From: Circinella umbellata
Taxonomy: Eukaryota; Mucoromycota; Mucoromycetes; Mucorales; Lichtheimiaceae
Direction of reading: 5' to 3'
Assembly (NCBI GenBank): GCA_025093555.1
Contig: JAIWNF010000039.1
Coordinates: 310,001-374,000, forward strand
Length of the DNA stretch: 64,000 nucleotides
Under the pieces are notes generated by a model. It saw only the letters and a program-made list of their open reading frames with translations, had not been told where the DNA came from and made no database searches. The translations under genes and the position numbers were made by a program. How positions within the stretch are numbered: the first letter of the stretch is position 1; each line of letters begins with the position of its first letter. This document shows, in pieces, positions 1 to 12,134 of the stretch.

Positions 1-1888
1 ATCAAGTCATGATTGAAGAAGGATATGCATTCCCACACACTCTTACTGTTGCCTCCGATTCCCATTCCAATATTTATGGTGGTATTGGTGCCGTTGGTAC
101 ACCTATTGTACGTACCGATGCAGCTGCTATTTGGGCAACAGGTCAAACATGGTGGCAAATTCCTCCCGTTGTCAAGGTCCAACTTGAAGGTCAATTACAA
201 CCAGGTGTGACAGGCAAAGACGTTATTATCAGTTTGTGTGGTTTGTTCAACCAAGATCAAGTTTTAAATACTGCCATTGAATTCCATGGCGGTGATGCTC
301 TTTCTGTTGAAGATCGTTTAGCCATTGCCAACATGACAACCGAATGGGGTGCTTTGGCCGGTGTTTTCCCAGTCGATAACTTAACTATTGATTATTTACG
401 TAAACGTATGGCGCGTATTGAATTAACTCATTTCAATAACAAGAATTTGAAGCCAACACCCAAGGGTGAAAAATTTGTTCATCCTCGTATCAATAATGAA
501 ACCATTCAAGGATTGATTGATAACCCATTGACGCCTGGTTCGAATGCTACTTATGCAAAGAAATTGACTTTGGATTTGTCAACTTTGACACCTTATATCT
601 CTGGACCTAACTCGGTCAAAGTAGCTACCCCATTAGCTGAATTAGAAGCAAAGGATATTAAGATTAGCAAAGCTTATTTGGTATCATGTGTGAATTCACG
701 TGCAAGTGATTTGAAGCAAGCTGCTGATGTTGTCAAGGGTAAAAAGGTGAAGGAAGGTGTTGAATTTTATGTTGCTGCCGCTAGTTCTGAAGTTCAAAAG
801 GAAGTTGAAGAAACAGGTGATTGGCAAACTTTGTTAGATGCTGGTGCTAAACCACTTCCTGCTGGTTGTGGTCCTTGTATTGGTAAGTTTTTTAATTATT
901 ATTATTTCCTTTGGATAAAGGAGGAAAATTAGCTTTCTTTTTTTTTTTATATTTTTACGTTTGACTCATGTGGGATATTATTATTTAGGTTTGGGTACCG
1001 GTTTGCTCAAGGATAATGAAGTAGGTATCTCTGCTACTAACCGTAACTTTAAGGGCCGTATGGGTTCTCCATCATCGTTGGCTTATTTGGCTTCACCTGG
1101 TAAATTAGACGACTTCAATTTTTTTTTCAGCTTATTAATTTAGTATCAACAGTGTGAATTAATTACTTTTAATAATTACTTTAGCTGTTGTCGCTGCATC
1201 TGCTCTTTCTGGTAAAATCTCATCTCCTAATGGTTTGGACCCTAATGCTCCAACCCCTTCATTCACCATCGAAACGATTCAACAAAGCGCTACTTCTTCC
1301 GATGAATCCTCCTCAGCAGCTGAACCCGAAGTGTTGCCCAACTTCCCTGCTGTCATTAAGGGTGAACTTTTATTCTGTAACACCGATAACTTAAACACAG
1401 ATGGTATTTATCCTGGTAAATACACTTACAACGATGATATGACCATGGATGATATGCGTAAGGTAGTCATGGAAAATTATGATCCTGAATTTGTCAATGT
1501 TGTCAAGCCAGGTGATGTTCTTGTCGGTGGTTACAACTTTGGTACTGGATCCTCTCGTGAACAAGCGGCTACTGCCTTAAAATCGCGTGATCTTCAAATC
1601 ATGATTGCTGGTTCTTATTCAGATATCTTCAAACGTAACTCTATCAACAATGCTCTTTTATTAATTGATTCTCCTGAATTAGTCAATGACTTGAAGGAAG
1701 AATTTGGTAATAAGGAATTAACAAAACGTACTTCATGGAATGTTACTATTCATGTTGCTGAAGGTCGTGTTGAAGTGAAGAAGGATAATGGTTTTGAAAA
1801 GACTTACAAGGTTGGTCCTTTGGGTAAAAGTGTTCAAGAAATTTGGTTAGATAATGGTCTTGAAGGATGGGTCAAGCAACGATTGTAA
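1..1888 (+). CDS. LYS4: Homoaconitase, mitochondrial (3' part; 5' end outside window)
   Basis: Dehydrates homocitrate and rehydrates cis-homoaconitate to homoisocitrate in the fungal alpha-aminoadipate lysine pathway, in mitochondria, with a 4Fe-4S cluster. The frame is open from base 1. Three coding segments are visible: 1-882, 989-1099 and 1185-1888, separated by GT-AG introns of 106 and 85 nt. Joined, they read through the aconitase core ([10 protein letters not shown] near the start) and the cluster cysteines in VSCVNSR and GCGPCIG. A linker follows, then the C-terminal swivel domain with [15 protein letters not shown] and [11 protein letters not shown], ending in [10 protein letters not shown]. 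Order and spacing match yeast Lys4 closely from about its second quarter onward. Intron 1 falls directly after GCGPCIG and intron 2 after YLASP. No disruption is seen. The identification is secure; the missing N-terminus would hold the targeting peptide. Confidence 0.95.
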
Positions 1889-3464
1889 AGGAAAAAAAAA
1901 TTATATATCTTAAATATACACAAACATTTTTATGTTTTATTACTATCACCCCCCCCCCTCCTTCTTTCTCTTTATGTAACAAAAAAAAAGCACACATATA
2001 AACACAATTCTTTACGTGTAAAACAAATTGCTATAGAACAATATATACTTCTCATCTGTTTTTTTTATCACACAACTCCCTTTTTTTCATGAAAAAGAAA
2101 AATTGATGTACATAGAGTAAAAAAAAAAATTAGTCATTAATAAAAAAAAACTAATTTATTCCATTATCAATAATTCTTTTAAATTTATTTTACTTGATAG
2201 GTTTTGAGTGATGAATCCTTATATCATGAGTCAAAAAAATCTGATCATATATATATATCTAATTTAGAAGACAGCGACAAAATATATGACAGGTACGTAG
2301 TAACTTCAAAATCAGTTTTTTTTTTTTTTTTGCATTCAACAAATTTCCTTCTTTTAGATTAATAGTATTAAAATATTGTATCCATACTATATGGTAAGAA
2401 AGCTGACCACCACATGCCCATTAGCACCGACTACTATAGTCATCCGTTCTAGTAAATACAAAAAAAAATGCTATAAACTTTTACCAAAATTCTCTTTAAT
2501 CTAATTCTATGTGGTGTTACAGTATATTTTCTGTAGTTGCAAACTTGGCCTCAAAAGTCAAGTTGGTATTTTAGGAAACTAAAACCGATATTTACATATA
2601 TACCAGAAAATTTACTGTAGTAATAAAGAGCTGTAGTAAAGAGTTTATTAAAGATATACGTAATGTATAGCATGACTGTCACTCGTATAATAAAAAATTC
2701 AGTTCTTGGAGCTTATAGTTTTCAACTACGTTAAACAATTTTCCTTTCCATTCTATCAAGATCATGCTGTCTAAACCAAAGATAATTCTGCTTTAGAGTG
2801 TATATAACTAAACCTTTATATATTAATATAGTCACACATTCTAATTCTTGCAATATACGTATAATTTATATAAAACACAAAACATATCATGTTTTGATCG
2901 AGGAGACTACTGATATTTCTTCTCGACAAATGAGATCGAAAATATTAGAGTGTAACCTTTCTATCCCGGTACGGTTCACAATTTTATATAATATTTTGAA
3001 AATTTCCAAAAACTAGATGGTTGAAAACTTCAGAACTACAACGACTTGATTTGATTATATGTGTTTTATTCGTGTCAGCCGTAACTCAAAAAATTAAACT
3101 GGTACACTTTTTCATGTTGTGGAGAACCGTTGTTTAACTGAAAATTACTTCTATATATAACTGATTTCCACAGAACGGTAATAATTTTTCTATGGATTGT
3201 TACTTTCAATTTAACTATATGGCCTGCCTGAAAATAAAAGATTATAATAACAGAAAATTGATCTAGTATTCTCATAGTAATAAGTAGTAGCAAAAGCCGG
3301 TGTCCATAAAGGACACACATACTTAGCATGAAGCTTCCGCCAATGAATAAAAAGCAGTCACTATGCTTCAGTCAGCAATTTTTGCCCCGCTGTATCTAAT
3401 CCCCTTTCAAAGAAAAAAAAATACCCAATCCAATCCTTTTAATTCAACAACAACAACAACAAAA
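1889..3464. other. A/T-rich intergenic region
   Basis: 3' flank of LYS4 and 5' flank of the next gene. It holds short A and T runs and a C run near 1949. No credible gene was found. A CAACAACAACAACAAC leader lies immediately before the ATG at 3465 and is probably 5' UTR of that gene. Confidence 0.6.
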
Positions 3465-3768
3465 ATGGGTCACGGTATCAAGCTCGATCCCGCAGTTGAA
3501 CGATGGGCTCATCTTCGTGAAAATACGCATCTTTACTATGCCTGGAACAAGAGAAATACCAGACGTTCTGTTTTCTGGCTCGCTGCTGTCCCTCTTGGTT
3601 TGACCGCTTTGGCTTACGCGACACAGGTAAATAAATAAAATATTCCAGTTAATAAATACATTATCTAACGTGGAAAAAAAACAATTATTATAAAATTATT
3701 ATTAGGACAAATGGAACTTGGCAGCATCGCAAACTAATGCTCAAATGAACAATGAAAAGTCCCAATAA
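3465..3768 (+). CDS. Small inner-membrane protein, probable complex I subunit B15/NDUFB4-like
   Basis: Two exons, 3465-3626 and 3706-3768, joined across a 79-nt GT-AG intron, give a 74-residue protein. The N-terminus (MGHGIKLDPAVERWAHLREN) is followed by an aromatic and basic stretch (YYAWNKRNTRRSVFW) and one hydrophobic segment (WLAAVPLGLTALAYATQ), then a short polar tail. This resembles the fungal NUVM/NDUFB4 accessory subunit of NADH:ubiquinone oxidoreductase: DPALxRW near the start, a membrane segment in the middle and a length below 100 residues. I infer a role in the membrane arm of complex I. The start is the only ATG before the conserved block. Without the intron the frame would stop after ATQVNK. 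The family call rests on short-motif likeness and could be wrong. Confidence 0.65.
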
Positions 3769-4998
3769 AGAAACAACAAAACCCAAATACTAAAAAAAGA
3801 AAAAGACAACTGAACGTCATTTTATTACAACTCTTTAGAATATTTAACGTCCATTTTTTTTTTACTTGTTTTGCTTTTATTTGATTCTATATTATATATA
3901 TATTACAGTGGAAGAGAAAGAGAGAAAAGAAAGTTACGGTTATTTAAAAATGGGATATGCAACTAAAAAAAAAATACAACTCAACGGAATCGATTCCTGA
4001 TGAAACTTATCAACAATTTACTTATTACAACTTGGATATTCACTTTTTAATTTTCCTGAGTGAACATTTTGCTATCGATCATTGAGAAATTATTAGTATA
4101 ATTCAATCGAAAATAAAGATACAATATAGTATATATTAATATAAATATTATACACATTTATATTGGTGAGAGTCATTTATGTATTATCAATGAATAAAGT
4201 ACTTATAATGTTTCACCGTAATTTTACTCTCTTATTTTCTTACTTATTATCTAGTGCTGGGTTGGACCAGTTGATTGCCTTTTTTTAACTGACTGTTGGT
4301 GGATGATGACTTGAATGTAGCAAAATAAAAGTATGTTATTATCACTTATTTAAAAGTTTCTTCATTCACCTAGGCTCATCCTACCCCAGTTTTCGAGAAA
4401 GGATATAAAAAAGAAGATTATATTATAACCTCGCGGAAAAATTTGGAAAGCTTCTTTTTTTCTATAAAATATTCATACTATCCATGTTCGATAAAATAAA
4501 TAATTGTAAATCTAAAGCTATATAGGATGAAGCTAAGCAAGTGCATTCAATATATTGAACAACCATATATCTTAAATATATATCATACTCAAACGAACTA
4601 TCAGTAATAAGTCAGTGTTCTGCACTTTTCATTAATAATTAACAATACGTAGTGTCGTTTTTTTTGTAAGTTCGTATCCCATGGCAGTATATACTGAAAT
4701 AGAATTTATATATATAACACTTAAAAATAGCAACAATTAATTTATACTATATATATATACATTTCTTTTTTAATGTAACACTTGGTTCTTTGGAAGAGTT
4801 AATATATATATATATATTATATATTATAAAAAATATATTTGATTTCTTTACAGTTCTATCTATATTTATGATATTATATTACAGAATGATGAGTGTGATG
4901 AGATAAATGATGGCTTTAAAATGATAAGTAATATGAGAGGGAAGAGGAGAGAGAAGGATATATAAATATATTATATTTTTTCGTTGTATTTTTCTTTT
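3769..4998. other. A/T-rich intergenic region between convergent genes
   Basis: Contains the 3' flanks of the complex I subunit-like gene (plus) and the mtTFB-like gene (minus). Several TA microsatellite stretches occur, for example around 4801-4826. Nothing coding is recognised. Confidence 0.6.
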
Positions 4999-6504
4999 TT
5001 AGAAATCAAACTCGAATAATACTTTAGGACGTAATGGCCATTGATCAAATTTAACTGCAACTTCGTCTAATTGTTCAACAGACATATAACCCACTTCAAC
5101 ACTAGGATCAAATGATAATCGACCTAGAAGAATTTCTGCACCAGGAGCCAATGTTCTATATTTTATAGTAATGATAAGTATATTATTTGATAGATATTTT
5201 TTTTAAAAAAAAAAACTTACTTGATCATTTTAGAAAGTGGTTGACGTTGCATAACAAATAAATGTTTTAATACATATTCAAAAACATCCCATTGTGCTAT
5301 ATAGTTATTATAATTTGTTATTAATATGTATATATATATATATAAATAAATGCCTATTACTTATTTAATGTCATACCTGTAATTTTCTTTTGTGGAAAAG
5401 GAATTGCATTGACAAGATGATATGGTGTCTATTATAAAAAATATATATTTAGTTTTCTTGTATTCCCTTTCATCTCCAAATTTTCATTTTTTTTACTTAC
5501 ATGTGGGAACATATCCTCAGGTTCAGCAACATAAATACTTTCAACATCAGCACAAGCTTCAATAATAATACTCATTTTACATCTTGCTGTAGATCCAGGT
5601 GGTGCAGTGAATTTCTAATATATAAAATGTATAAGTCACTTTATTCATCTATCCATATTATTAATATTATTATTTGTTTTACCTGATAAAGTTGTTCTGG
5701 CATCCAGAAAGCCGTTTGAATACGACCAATAGAATGCATTGCCATACGATTACTTATACAAGAAGCAAATTGAGCCAATAATTGTTCACCTTTTGCTGAT
5801 TTTGGTAATGTACCAGTGAAAAGTAAATTTGGATGAACTAAAAGGGCAAGATTTTTTAAATTTTTAGTTTCCCCCTTTTTTTTTTTATTCTTGTTCTCTT
5901 TTATTCTTTTTCAAAAATGTATACTTTACCTCGACTCCAATCATTATCAGCAAATTTACCAAGATATTCAGGTTGTTTTAATTCAAGATAAGTTTCCCAA
6001 TCATAACCATCTTTTTTTACTAATTCAATAACACCATCGGATTCTTTTGCTCTATCTCCCATCCATTTTGCATATTTAGGATTATTTTCAAGTGTAAAGA
6101 TATGTTTAAAGCCTGCATTTGCCATTCCTAATGTCCAAGCTCCAAGTCCTGATATATATATATATACAATATTAACATTTTTTTTATAATTATTATTCGT
6201 CAAGTTTTTTTTTTCTTTTTTTTTTTGGTTACCAGGATATAAGTCTACAGCTGTAACATCTTGAGGTCGTTTAATATTTAATTTTTTCAAAGCCTGTTCT
6301 AAATGGACATTACGAAAAAGACGTTTTAATAACGCGATAAAAGAGAACTCTTTCATGTCATTTTTATAATTTTATTTATTTTATTATACCTGCAATGTTT
6401 ACATTGGCAAGAGTGGCACGAGGTGCTACTAAAGCACTTTTAGTTCTAAATTTTGAATTCCATTCAGCTAACGAAGGGATTTTTGGGAAAGGAATGTGTC
6501 TCAT
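4999..6504 (-). CDS. Mitochondrial transcription factor / rRNA adenine dimethyltransferase-like protein (mtTFB/Mtf1 type)
   Basis: Eight exons on the minus strand (6504-6390, 6349-6233, 6148-5930, 5837-5683, 5614-5501, 5428-5377, 5296-5221, 5155-4999) join in frame to 334 residues. All introns are GT-AG, 40 to 92 nt. The protein has a Rossmann-type AdoMet site: LYPGLGAWT as motif I and FTLENNP as the acidic motif. HPNLLFTGTLP follows, the position of the NLPY-like motif in KsgA/Dim1 and mtTFB proteins, and then a C-terminal helical region. The family includes fungal mitochondrial transcription initiation factors and the 12S/15S rRNA dimethylases; the divergent LFTGTLP suggests a transcription-factor-like member more than an active methylase. 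The start at 6504 gives a basic, mildly presequence-like N-terminus (MRHIPFPKIPSLAEW). The 40-nt intron 1 is the least certain junction. Confidence 0.75.
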
Positions 6505-6576
6505 GGGAAGGGAAATTTTATAACAAATCCTTTATAGATCAATTAGTTGTTGGTGTATTTTTGTTGTAATAAAGTC

Positions 6577-6601
6577 AAAAAAAAAAAAAAAAAAAAAAAA
6601 A
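6577..6601. repeat. A25 homopolymer
   Basis: Uninterrupted run of 25 A in the divergent promoter region; length is prone to assembly error. Confidence 0.9.
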
Positions 6602-6736
6602 TAGGCAAAATGTTTTGTTTTTTTATACACCGAAAAAGTTTGCTTCGAATCCATTCTTTTCCAGGGCAGGGGCTACCAAATTTGTGGGTTTTCTTTTTTA
6701 ACCTTCCAATTTTGATAAGAAGATGCATAATTTATG

Positions 6737-6741
<5 letters not shown>

Positions 6742-6767
<26 letters not shown>

Positions 6768-6768
6768 T
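6742..6768. repeat. (AT)n microsatellite
   Basis: About 13 AT units between the mtTFB-like and lipin genes. Confidence 0.9.
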
Positions 6769-7629
6769 GATGATTTGAAAAAAACTATTTTGGAAATGAC
6801 ATATTCTTATATTATGTTGTTGGTATACATCTCTCTCCCCTCTCTTTTTTTTTATTATTATTACTATTACGATCAAACAAATGTATCAACATCATAAACA
6901 GTGGTAAAATGAGAATGATAATATTCTATTGTTTCCATGGCAACAAAAACAACAATTAGTATTTATATTATCAAAAAATATTAAATCCGTATTTATCGCG
7001 TGCACCAACCAAAAAGAGTATAAAAATAAGTTTGTTGTTGAAGATGACACAATTTTTTTTTATATAAATTGAAATATCGTTCTTTCTTGCTGTCAAGATT
7101 ATTAAAAGAATTATGTCTCTTGTGTGACATATAGTGTCATGATATCGGCTTAAGTAACAGAAAGATAAACATCATATAAATTCACGTGGAGGTTACACAG
7201 ACATGAAAAAAATCAACTCAGATCAAATATTATTCTATAACAAGTAATTCATAACTTCTATAATTAAAGTTTTTATTTTTCACTCACTCTTCTCTCTCTC
7301 TCTTTCTTTCTCTCTCACTCTCACCTTTAACTTCTCTACTTCTTTTCTCTCTCATTCCCCCCCTTTTTCCGCCTTTTTAAAAAAAGCTTTCTTTTATACC
7401 TTCTACAATTTGTGTGTGTAGTTTTATTATTTCATTATTTAATTAAAAAAAATCACCCTCTCCTTTCTAAAAAAAAACGAACCAAAAAAAAGCAAGCGAA
7501 AAAATAAATAAAGTAGTACCACCACCACACATACACACAAAACCATATATAGACGCATAATAGCTTTTTCTTTAAGAAAAAAAAAAGAAAAGAAAAAGGA
7601 GCTAAGAAAGAAAAAAAAAATAATATATC

Positions 7630-10600
7630 ATGGAATACGTCGGTCGAATTAGTAATCTCATCACGACAGTTCATCAGTTTTACAATGACATTAATCCAGC
7701 AACATTATCGGGTGCCATTGATATCGTAGTTGTAAAACAACAAAATGGTGAACTTGCTTGTTCACCTTTTCACGTTCGTTTTGGTAAACTTTCTTTATTA
7801 ATGCCTCAAGAAAAAAAGGTACTTGGGATTTTTTATTTTATATATTTCGGAGTGGGATTTCTTTTTTCCTATATCGTTTATAATTTGACATGTTTTTTAG
7901 GGGTATTGGGGGGGAAGGGAATTGGGGAAAAGGATATATACAAAATAAGTGTGTGTGATGTGTGTGTGTGTAATTTTTTCCAACCCCACTTTTTGTTTTT
8001 GTATTTTTTTTTTTTTTGCATAATAAAATCTGAAAAACTAAATGGGGATATTTATATTTAGGTCGAAATTGAAATCAATAATGAAGTGATACCTTATATG
8101 ATGAAATTAGGTGAAGCTGGTGAAGCTTTTTTTGTTTTTGAAACTGAACATGAAGTTCCTGAAGAATTTCAAACATCACCTATTATGCAAGCAGAAGAAG
8201 AAACAAAAGAAGATGAGGTGAGTGAAAAAGGAAATCTATTACTAAGTTTATGAATGATGACAAAATGACGACATGGGAAAAATAACAAAATAATTTTATT
8301 TTATATTTAGGAACCACCTTATCTCGATATTGGTGAATCTAAAAACCCCACAAAAGGTACGATTTGAATATTTATATATAGAAAAGGATGGAAAGAAACT
8401 CACATGAATTTTTTTTTATAGATCAAGATTTATCCAAAGACGCGGATGGATTTGATGATGAAACTACTACTGAAAAAAAGCATGACACTTTACGCATTCC
8501 AGCAGAACTTCAATCACCAAAAATGATTATTGAAGAACAAGTTGACAAAGTAGTTACCAAAATCGATCCATTCTCACAACAAGAACAAGAAAAATACCAT
8601 CATCATCATCACCACCACCATGAAGGAAAAGAAGAACAAAAAGAAAATGATGATATTTTCTTACCAAAAAATGATGTTTATCCTATGGAAGATGGAGCCA
8701 CTTTATTAGAACGATGTATTCCTGAAGCTATTACAAGTACAACCGTTGCCAAGGAAACCTTTATTGTTCGACCTGCCAACGGAGATATTTACAGCACTTG
8801 GATGGATGTTACACATACTTCAGTTCATACTCGAAAAGAAGGTGATCATAATACTCCCACGGAACCTACTTCCCCTCGTCAAGGAGATGCAGAATCTATT
8901 TTCTTAGATATTGCTGGTTATAAAACTGAAAATAAGGATGATGAAAAAAAATTGGCCGAGGAATTAGCAGCCATTCCAACACAACAACTTGAACGTTCAA
9001 TGGGTGCACTTCAAAAACAAGATCAAACACAAGAAGAAGGATTAAAATCAGCACCAACAACTGAAAAACAAGAAGATATTCCAATTGAAAAAGAAGATGA
9101 GAAGAATGAAGAGTCTGTCAAAAGTGCAATTCCAGCAACCGTACCAGCAGAGGATGATGAAAATGATCAAGTAAACAAAGAGACTTCTGATACCACTGAT
9201 CAGGAACAATCAGATAATGATATCAAATTAAAACCTGGTGAAACGTATCGTATTGAACTCAGTTTATGTGGCGTTACAGCTTTGGGAAGTGACGAAGAAG
9301 AGAATGTGACTATTTTCAACAATGAACAAATCACCTATGATAATTTCGTTCATAATCCCAATCTCCTCAATGATCGACGTCTTGTATTTCGACATCGGGG
9401 TCGTTATTATGCTTCCAATCATGCTGACCCGTTATTTACCTCATTATTATTATTCCGAAAACCACTGGGAGGTATTATTGAAGAAGGAGAAGACTCGACC
9501 CAACAACCTCCACAACAAGATACCAGAGATACGTATTCCTTTGGTCGCGGCTGGCGACAATGGTTAAGTCGATCTTCCGTAGCAGCAGGAGGACCTACAG
9601 CACCTAATACACCTGCATTAACACCTTTGGAAATCCCGGTTATTATGAATGCAGAAGGTGAATTATTCCCGTCTCATCAACAAGAAGAAATGAATAATGA
9701 AACAACTACATTTACAACGACTACCAAGACCACATCGGTCGGTTGGGCTGCCAATCATGCACATCCTGATGAAGAAACACTTGATTTCCCACAAAAGAAC
9801 TATGCAAAAACACTTCGATTAACTTCCGAACAATTGAAAAGTCTTAACTTGAAAAAAGGTGTCAACCAAATTTGCTTTTCAGTTTCATCAGCGTATCAAG
9901 GCAAAGCCATTTGTACGGCCAAGGTCTTTTTCTGGGACTATGATGTGAATGTAGTCATATCTGATATTGACGGTACGATCACCAAGTCAGATGCCTTAGG
10001 TCACATGTTTAATTTTATTGGTAAAGATTGGACACATACAGGTGTTGCCAAACTTTATACAGACGTCGAAAAGAATGGATACCAATTTTTGTACCTGACC
10101 AGTCGAGCTATTGGTCAAGCGGATTCCACACGCGATTATTTACAACGTGTTCAGCAAGATCAATATCAATTACCTCCAGGACCCGTCATTATGTCACCTG
10201 ATCGACTTTTTACTTCTTTGCATCGAGAAGTGATTATGCGTAAACCCGAAGTATTTAAAATGGCTTGTCTTCGAGATGTGCGACGATTATTTGGTGGAGA
10301 AAATCCATTTTATGCAGGATTTGGTAATCGTATTACAGATGCTATTTCCTATCGAAGTGTGGATGTTCCTGCGTCACGTATTTTTACTATTGATCCTAAT
10401 GGTGAACTCAAATTGGAATTATTAACTGGATTCAAATCATCCTATTTACATTTAAATGATTTGGTGGATCAAATTTTCCCACCGAATAACAAGGCCATTG
10501 ATGAAGAATTTAGTGATTATAATTTCTGGAAATCGCCGCTCCCTGAAATTGAGTTACCTGATGAACTTTTGGAAGATGAAACTCAACAACCTACCCCAAC

Positions 10601-11309
10601 TTCACCTAAAACCAAACCAAAGCCAATTGTCTCCGATCCATCCGTCCTACCGCCCCAATCTGTGGTTGCTTCTACCCCACCCCCATCACAACCAAGAAGA
10701 CAACGGGGTATTTTACGTAGTTTTACTTCAAGATCATCGTCCACAGCAGCAACAGCTCCTGCATCCTCCTCATCATCATCACAACAATCATTGTTAGGGT
10801 CTTCTTTGTCATCTTCTTCAAGTTTCAAAATCGCTGCGTCATCAAGTACTCCCGCATTGTCATCTACTATCAACAATAATACAAGCAGTCATAGTTTATT
10901 GTCCATATCATCCACATCATCCTCCTCTTCTTCTTCATCCACGATCGTCAATAATCATCAACAACAACCCCATTCGAATAGATCATCAACATTAGCATTA
11001 CCACGAGAAGGAGATAAAACAACATCACCACCAGCTACAGTTGCAGGTAGTCCAACAGAACCTTCATCACCTTTAACAAGTGTTGCTTCCTCAGAAGACC
11101 CAACTACGCCTATTGAGGGTTCATCAGGTGGTATTGTCAATAAGGTATTGGGTGGTGTTTTCTCACGTACATTTGCTAGTAAATCGAGTACAAGTGTTGC
11201 TACCATTGATAATACTGAGAATTATGAAGAAGCAGATGATGAAGCATTTGATTCTACATTAGATGCAATTGCTGATGAAATTGATATGGATAATATTCCA
11301 TTCATATAA
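7630..11309 (+). CDS. PAH1: Lipin-type Mg2+-dependent phosphatidate phosphatase
   Basis: Converts phosphatidate to diacylglycerol at ER/nuclear membranes and controls lipid storage and membrane growth. Four exons (7630-7818, 8062-8217, 8311-8356, 8422-11309) give 1092 residues. The N-LIP domain covers about residues 1-110, opening with MEYVGRISNL and containing SGAIDIVVV and SPFHVRFGK. A long acidic, low-complexity region follows, including eight consecutive His at 8598-8621. The C-LIP HAD domain has the catalytic DIDGT at about 645-649 (DxDxT), then LTSRAIGQAD, GPVIMSP, EVFKMACL and FGNRITDA. The tail is Ser/Pro-rich with an acidic end. All key catalytic residues are present and the length is in the range of fungal lipins. 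Ser/Thr-Pro-rich flanks suggest control by phosphorylation, by analogy with yeast Pah1. The first two coding introns lie within the N-LIP domain. Confidence 0.93.
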
Positions 11310-11828
11310 ACCATATACACACATATTTATATAAATATCTTTACCTTTTTACAAGTTTGACATCATCATCATCATCATGTAATAGTAGTCACTTTTTCTC
11401 CATCTGAACCTATTAGCATTTTTTTCTCTCTTTATACACGTACACACATACTATACATTGTATTCTCTTTTATTATTGTACATTATTAATTTGTTCCTAA
11501 TTTTTTTTTTTTAATTTACCATTTTATTTCGTTTTTCATCACTCACACACACGCACAATAACAAACAACAAGTTCATACATTCACACACACACATAATTC
11601 ATTTTTTTTTACACCGCAACTTGTAATATATTTATATATATGTTACTTGTAAGAAACATAGCGACAAATAACAGTAATATGTAATAACGAAAAAAGAAAA
11701 AAAGAAAAAAAAAGATACATTGAGTGATAGTAAATGGGATGAGATATAGAAAAGAAAGAGGTGGACAGAGGACAGTCTGAGGAAAAAAAAAAGAATTATA
11801 TTATTTACATACACCCATTTCTTTGTTT
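11310..11828. other. Convergent 3' flanks
   Basis: Between the lipin stop and the stop of the minus-strand small gene. T-rich with short CA repeats near 11541 and 11583. No gene seen. Confidence 0.6.
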
Positions 11829-12134
11829 TTATTCATCAAAGACGGTATTAAATGTTGGACTAAATGTATCACCAGAAGAAGAACCGAATACATCCGAAGC
11901 CATATTATGTTGCGGAGCTGAATGAAGGTGATGACTTGAATCCGCCATGGTTTCAGTATCATTATAAAGTGCATGAATTGGATTGGGATGATCATCTTCT
12001 TTATTAATAATAGGTTGATGCTTTTCTTGTTGTGGAGTGGATGGAATAATAGTATAACATCGAGAAGAAATAGGAGTAGCCATTCGAAGAGTAGCACTAG
12101 TGACAATAGTACGGCGAGTTACTGAGCTGAGCAT
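11829..12134 (-). CDS. Small protein with mitochondrial presequence-like N-terminus, function unknown
   Basis: Single-exon frame of 101 residues starting MLSSVTRRTIVTSATLRMAT. The first 30 residues are rich in Arg, Ser and Thr with no acidic residue, as expected of a matrix-targeting presequence. The rest is polar, with His, Asp and Ser (HALYNDTETMADSSHHLH) and an acidic end (FNTVFDE). No domain is recognised. A second minus-strand frame overlaps it (11801-12106), but that one lacks the ordered presequence, so I chose this frame. It is A/T-flanked and has no intron. I do not recognise a family; lineage-specific small mitochondrial proteins of this kind are common in fungi. It could also be a chance frame. 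Confidence 0.5.
   Translation of the reverse strand: MLSSVTRRTIVTSATLRMATPISSRCYTIIPSTPQQEKHQPIINKEDDHPNPIHALYNDTETMADSSHHLHSAPQHNMASDVFGSSSGDTFSPTFNTVFDE

Larger units (their letters stand above)
6505..7629. promoter_or_regulatory. Shared upstream region of the divergent mtTFB-like and lipin genes
   Basis: 1.1 kb between two divergently transcribed starts, so it must carry both promoters. It contains an A25 run (6577-6601), an (AT)n tract (6742-6768) and a long C/T-rich tract (about 7283-7375) upstream of the lipin start. Pyrimidine-rich tracts also precede other starts in this window (58201 and 63722). No gene is supported inside. Confidence 0.5.

Noticed and set aside
2798..3016. Plus-strand frame with IEETTDISSRQ, faintly like hAT transposase DESTDIS
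   Set aside because: A single short word with no ATG-supported frame, zinc finger or dimerisation motif nearby; too weak to call.
6547..6897. 116-codon plus-strand frame
   Set aside because: Composed largely of homopolymer and (AT)n translation (Lys and Tyr-Ile runs); no real coding character.
10583..11206. Minus-strand frames opposite the lipin C-terminus
   Set aside because: Antisense shadows of a Ser/Pro-rich coding region.
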